This document shows positions 60,545 to 64,000 of a stretch of 64,000 nt of DNA, piece by piece (within the stretch, counting starts at the first letter, position 1; each line of letters opens with the position of its first letter). Location: positions 619,809 to 683,808 of the forward strand of contig NZ_JBBPEU010000001.1 of NCBI RefSeq assembly GCF_040225985.1, given 5' to 3'. The notes under the pieces were generated by a model. That model ran no database searches. It saw nothing but the letters and a program-made list of their open reading frames with translations, and was not told where the DNA came from. The stretch comes from Shimia sp040225985. GTDB lineage: Bacteria; Pseudomonadota; Alphaproteobacteria; Rhodobacterales; Rhodobacteraceae. The position numbers and the translations under genes were made by a program.

Positions 60545-61558
60545 TTAGTCGTCCAGAAGCCGCCGATAAAGCGCGACAAGGGCGTCTGCCTCGCGGTCGA
60601 GACCGAACTGGTCCCTGACGCGGGCGCGACCGGCCACACCCATGGCGGGCAGGTCCCGCGCCAGCATCTTGCCCACCGCCGCCGTCAGGGCTGGGGCATC
60701 GTCCTTGGGGACGATCTCGCCACAGTCCTGAGAGACAAAGTCGCGAAAGGCGCCCACATCAGTGGCCACCACCGGCACCTCGCAGGACAGCGCCTCGAGC
60801 GGGGTCAGGCCAAACCCTTCCAGCAGGGAAGGCGCTACGTAGAGAGACAGCGCATTGTAAGCCTTGGGCATGTCGGGCAGAGGCAGTTCGTCCTTGAACA
60901 GGATGCGGTCCTGCAATCCGGCCTCGGCAATGCGGGCCTTCAATTGGTTGCCATAGGCCTCGTTGTCGGGTGTGACCCGCCCCATGATGATGGCCGTGTA
61001 ATCGGGGTGACTTGGCAGCAGGTCACACATCGCTTCGACAAAGTGGTGTGTCCCTTTCATAGGCCGCACCCGCCCGAAACAGCCGATCAGCTTTTGATCG
61101 CCTGTTCCGTATATGTCGGACGGGGCCGGGGAGAAGATATCGGTGTTCACCCCGTGCGGAATAATCTCGGGTGTACCCGGCATCACCTCGGCATTCACGG
61201 GCGTCGTGGCGACGATGGCGTCCATTTTGGACACCATCCAGTTGGTCAGCCCGCCGCGTTTGCGTGGCGACGACGAGGTGAAGACCAGTTTCAGCTTCAT
61301 GCGCAACACGGCGCGCAGCAGAATGCCCAGCAACATCTCGTTATTGCGCCGCGCGTGCCAGACCCTTGGCCGGCGTTTCAGGAACGGAAGTTTCCACAGC
61401 GGCACGAAGGGCAGACCGTCGGGCAGGGCGACACCTGTTGCCACAATGCCGATCTTGTGGGCTTGCAGTGGCACCAGCGCGATCACCGTTGCCGTAACGC
61501 CGGACAGGCGCCGGTTCAGGTTCGGTGCAATCACCTCGATGTCGTCAGGGTTGGCCAT
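60545..61558 (-). CDS. Glycosyltransferase family 4 protein
   Basis: A 337-residue GT-B glycosyltransferase. The C-terminal Rossmann domain carries IPHGVNTDIFSP, GCFGRVRPMKGTHHFVEAM and the GT4 signature SLLEGFGLTPLEALSCEVPVVATDVGAF, containing the E-x-F-G-x-x-x-x-E motif that contacts the nucleotide sugar. Donor and acceptor are unknown; a lipopolysaccharide or exopolysaccharide role is plausible. It lies 7 nt downstream of an MFS gene, so the two are cotranscribed. Confidence 0.92.
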   Translation of the reverse strand: MANPDDIEVIAPNLNRRLSGVTATVIALVPLQAHKIGIVATGVALPDGLPFVPLWKLPFLKRRPRVWHARRNNEMLLGILLRAVLRMKLKLVFTSSSPRKRGGLTNWMVSKMDAIVATTPVNAEVMPGTPEIIPHGVNTDIFSPAPSDIYGTGDQKLIGCFGRVRPMKGTHHFVEAMCDLLPSHPDYTAIIMGRVTPDNEAYGNQLKARIAEAGLQDRILFKDELPLPDMPKAYNALSLYVAPSLLEGFGLTPLEALSCEVPVVATDVGAFRDFVSQDCGEIVPKDDAPALTAAVGKMLARDLPAMGVAGRARVRDQFGLDREADALVALYRRLLDD

Positions 61559-61565
61559 GCATGCC

Positions 61566-62738
61566 TCAGTCGGTCCGGTCAGTGCTGAACAGATAGACCA
61601 GAAGCCCCGTCAGCAAAAGCCCGCCAAACAGCACGAACAGCACCTGATAGGCCCCGATGGGCGATGTGACGGCCACGTCGGTGTGCAGACGGCCGGTCAC
61701 GAACTGCATCACCCCGACACCGCCGATGCCGAACAGGTTCATCAGCGTGACGCCGCGCCCGATCAGGTGCGGCGGGAAAAAGCTGCGGCTGTGGGCAATG
61801 ATGACCGGAAAGCTGGCCCCGAAAAAGCCGACAATCGCCATCAAGGTGACCGACAGCCAGACATTCAGGTCGATCCACAGGGCCAGCCCGAAACAGGCCA
61901 GCGCCACGATCAGGTTGCCAATCAGCACCACCCATTTTCGGGTGCCCAGAATGCGGTCCATCGGCCCATAGGCCAGCGTCCCGAGGATCATGGCGACCCC
62001 CATGACAAGGGCTGCGGTTCCGATGGCCCCGGTCGACAAGTCGAACACGTCAGACAGGTAAGGGCCCATCCAGACCCCGCGAATGCCCGCTGCAGGCATG
62101 TAGTTGACAAACATCATCGGGAACAAGAGCCACAGTGCCGGCATCTTCAGCAGATCCAGAACCGACCCCTTTTCCTCATGCGCCTCTTGTGGCGGGTCGA
62201 TCACCTTGACGTACAAACCAACTGCGGTGGCCGCGCTGAACAGGGCCAAAACCACCAACGCGGCGCGCCAGCCGATCGTGCCGGCGGCCCATGCCATCGG
62301 GTAGGACGCCACAAGGTTGCCCACGGACCCGACCCCCAGCATCAGCGCCGCAAGGGTCGCAAAACGGGCGGGCGGATAGCTTTTGGCGAAGATGTAATAG
62401 CTGGCCATCAAAACCGGTGAGCAGCCAACCCCGATCAGCCCCATGGCGATCACCATGTGCAGCGGCGTTGCGGCAAAGGCGAACATCAGCGCGCCGCCAC
62501 CCCCGCCGATCAACAGCAACACCGACGACGTCCGACGCGGACCGATCTTGTCAAGCGCAGCCCCGACCGGGATTTGCATGGCGGCAAAGACAAGGAACCA
62601 CATGCCCGACGCAAAGGACAGGTCCGCCGCCGTGGCACCGATATCGGCGGCCAGAGGTTGTGACAGAACGGCCAGAAAGGCGCGGAAGAACTGGCTCAGG
62701 ACATAAGCAAAGCACAGAAGGATCAGGTCGGCGCGCAT
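61566..62738 (-). CDS. MFS transporter
   Basis: A 390-residue major facilitator with about twelve helices. It starts MRADLILLCFAYVLSQFFRAFLAVLSQPLAADIGATAADLSFASGMWFLVFA and has the loop motif GAALDKIGPRRTSSVLLL (loop 2-3 signature variant). Substrate is unclear; export of a metabolite related to the glycosyltransferase product is possible but unproven. The ATG at 62738 starts the first helix; the frame from 62900 adds an unlikely polar tail. It heads the two-gene unit with the glycosyltransferase. Confidence 0.9.
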   Translation of the reverse strand: MRADLILLCFAYVLSQFFRAFLAVLSQPLAADIGATAADLSFASGMWFLVFAAMQIPVGAALDKIGPRRTSSVLLLIGGGGGALMFAFAATPLHMVIAMGLIGVGCSPVLMASYYIFAKSYPPARFATLAALMLGVGSVGNLVASYPMAWAAGTIGWRAALVVLALFSAATAVGLYVKVIDPPQEAHEEKGSVLDLLKMPALWLLFPMMFVNYMPAAGIRGVWMGPYLSDVFDLSTGAIGTAALVMGVAMILGTLAYGPMDRILGTRKWVVLIGNLIVALACFGLALWIDLNVWLSVTLMAIVGFFGASFPVIIAHSRSFFPPHLIGRGVTLMNLFGIGGVGVMQFVTGRLHTDVAVTSPIGAYQVLFVLFGGLLLTGLLVYLFSTDRTD

Positions 62739-62885
62739 CGTGTCATCTTTCTTTCCGTTGGTGGCAGGACTTGATCCCAAGGTCACAGGAAAGGCAAGGG
62801 GGCGGCTCACACCCTCGTGCATTGAAGTGATCCAATTCGTGTTTAGCTCCGTAGTACATTGAAAGAACCGCGAGGGGTCGTGGAG

Positions 62886-64000
62886 ATGTATTTGGTGCAA
62901 TCAACGCAAGACTATTACGAGAATTTGCCGCGTGTCGCCGATTTCGACAGGCTTGCAGACCCTGCCGGTTACATGCCGCTTCCGGATGACTGGGTGGTGG
63001 GTGTGGCCGATATCGTCGGCTCGACCCAAGAGATCGCGCGTGGCCGGTACAAGACGGTCAACGTGGTCGGCGCGGCTGTCATCTCGGCACAGTTGAACGC
63101 AGCCGAGGGCAAACGCCTGCCATACGTGTTCGGGGGCGACGGGGCCGGCTTTGCCGTCTGGCCCGAGCAACGCGCCGCCGCCGAAGCGGCGTTGCGGGAA
63201 GTGCGCGCGTGGGCACAGCTTGAATTCGGCATCTCCCTGCGCGTGGCGATGGTGACTGTGGCAGAAATCCGCGAAGCAGGGCATGATCTGCGCGTGGCCC
63301 GCTATGCTCCGTCCGAGGGCGTGGACTATGCGATGTTTTCAGGGGGCGGCATTGCCTGGGCCGAACGCCGGATGAAAGCCGGGTATATCACCCTGCCCAA
63401 AGAGTTGGGCACCAAGGCGCCGGATCTGGAAGGGTTGTCCTGCCGCTGGTCCAACATCGCGTCCGAGAACGGGGTGATCCTGTCGCTGGTGATCGAACCC
63501 GCAGAGGGCGTGTCAGATGACGCTTTTGCCAAGGTATCGCGCAAGATCGTCAGGATTGCCGCCGCGGCCAACCGAGCGGGTCATCCAATTCCGAAAAACG
63601 GGCCGGGGTTTCAATTTCCACCCGAGGGCCTTTCGCTTGAAGCACAGGTCACCCACAAGGGGCGTCCGTTGTGGCTTGAAAAAGCACGTTTGCTGGCGAT
63701 GAACCTGATGATCTGGGCGCTGTTCCGGACGAATATGCGGCTGGGCAAGTTCCGCCCTGATGTCTATCGGCAAGAAGTCGGTCAGAATGCCGATTTCCGC
63801 AAGTTCGATGACGGTCTGAAAATGACGCTGGATTGTGATCCTGCCACGCAGGCCCGGATCGAAAAGGAACTGGCCCGCGCCGCAGCCAAGGGGCTAATCC
63901 GCTATGGTCTGCATGCGCAGGACGAAGCGATGATGACTTGTCTTGTGCCGTCTGCATCAGAGAACACGCACATGCATTTCGTGGATGGCGCGGCGGGGGG
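62886..64000 (+). CDS. DUF3095 cyclase-like protein (partial, runs off window end)
   Basis: At least 371 residues are visible, open at the right edge. The N-terminal half resembles a nucleotide cyclase fold: WVVGVADIVGSTQEIARGRYKTVN with the first metal-like Asp and LPYVFGGDGAGFAVWP with the second acidic pair. This matches my recollection of DUF3095. Whether it makes a cyclic nucleotide is unknown, since the base-selecting residues of class III cyclases are not evident. The start at 62886 follows a GAG-rich stretch. It is divergent from the MFS/glycosyltransferase unit. Confidence 0.85.
   Translation, partial: MYLVQSTQDYYENLPRVADFDRLADPAGYMPLPDDWVVGVADIVGSTQEIARGRYKTVNVVGAAVISAQLNAAEGKRLPYVFGGDGAGFAVWPEQRAAAEAALREVRAWAQLEFGISLRVAMVTVAEIREAGHDLRVARYAPSEGVDYAMFSGGGIAWAERRMKAGYITLPKELGTKAPDLEGLSCRWSNIASENGVILSLVIEPAEGVSDDAFAKVSRKIVRIAAAANRAGHPIPKNGPGFQFPPEGLSLEAQVTHKGRPLWLEKARLLAMNLMIWALFRTNMRLGKFRPDVYRQEVGQNADFRKFDDGLKMTLDCDPATQARIEKELARAAAKGLIRYGLHAQDEAMMTCLVPSASENTHMHFVDGAAG

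Overview
This window looks like chromosomal DNA of a marine-type alphaproteobacterium of the Rhodobacterales (Roseobacter/Paracoccaceae group). That reading rests on the high GC content, on typical pairings such as rsfS-rlmH and accD-folC, and on lineage-typical families (COQ9, DUF2794, ZapE, SthA, the GGCCGT-type homocysteine methyltransferase, DUF3095). I see no rRNA, tRNA, IS element, prophage or CRISPR array. About 67 protein genes are supported, with two truncated by the window edges (leuC at the left, a DUF3095 gene at the right).

Layout. Positions 1-6.9 kb hold leuC, an MscS channel, rsfS-rlmH, a DUF599 membrane protein, a translationally coupled pair of secreted trypsin-like proteases and an Hsp20 gene behind a near-consensus sigma-32 promoter. 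From 7 to 15.4 kb lies a catabolic and redox region: a TetR-controlled Rieske oxygenase plus deacylase unit with two tandem operator dyads, a globin, GabD, an arylformamidase-like hydrolase coupled to a GMC oxidoreductase, and YghU. From 15.4 to 24.2 kb are ferritin, an adenylate cyclase, rpsU, COQ9, a quinone oxidoreductase, a FadR-type regulator divergent from an aminotransferase, a TsoY-like membrane protein preceded by two ATTC-N8-GAAT dyads, and sfsA. From 24.2 to 35.1 kb come a coupled run (molybdopterin-binding protein, GNAT, AhpD-like, OmpA-like), a LysR/AEC pair, homocysteine methyltransferase, fadH, an SDR and two uncharacterised genes.

From 35.4 to 47.2 kb are a CPBP protease, accD-folC, zapE, transporters, hydrolases, sthA and fghA. 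Between folC and zapE is a promoter/terminator pair with four GANTC (CcrM) sites, which predicts a small RNA of about 108 nt. From 47.3 to 64 kb come an RTX-type secreted protein, a Na+/H+-type antiporter, an LLM oxidoreductase, a second AEC permease, a NYN-domain protein, the glutathione-dependent formaldehyde dehydrogenase, an I78 inhibitor, DUF2794, NlpC/P60 plus M17 peptidase, carbonic anhydrase, a 44-residue small protein, asd, a glycosyltransferase plus MFS pair and a cyclase-like DUF3095 protein.

The most interesting signals are regulatory rather than a new gene system: the GANTC-rich small-RNA locus, the paired persulfide-sensor-like operators before the TsoY-like gene, the TetR operator pair, the sigma-32 promoter with a structured leader before hsp20, a covarying dispersed hairpin repeat at two convergent gene ends, and four convergent gene pairs whose stop codons share one tetranucleotide. 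Start codons were chosen from Shine-Dalgarno (SD) spacing wherever I could see one. Family names come from sequence recognition without database searches.
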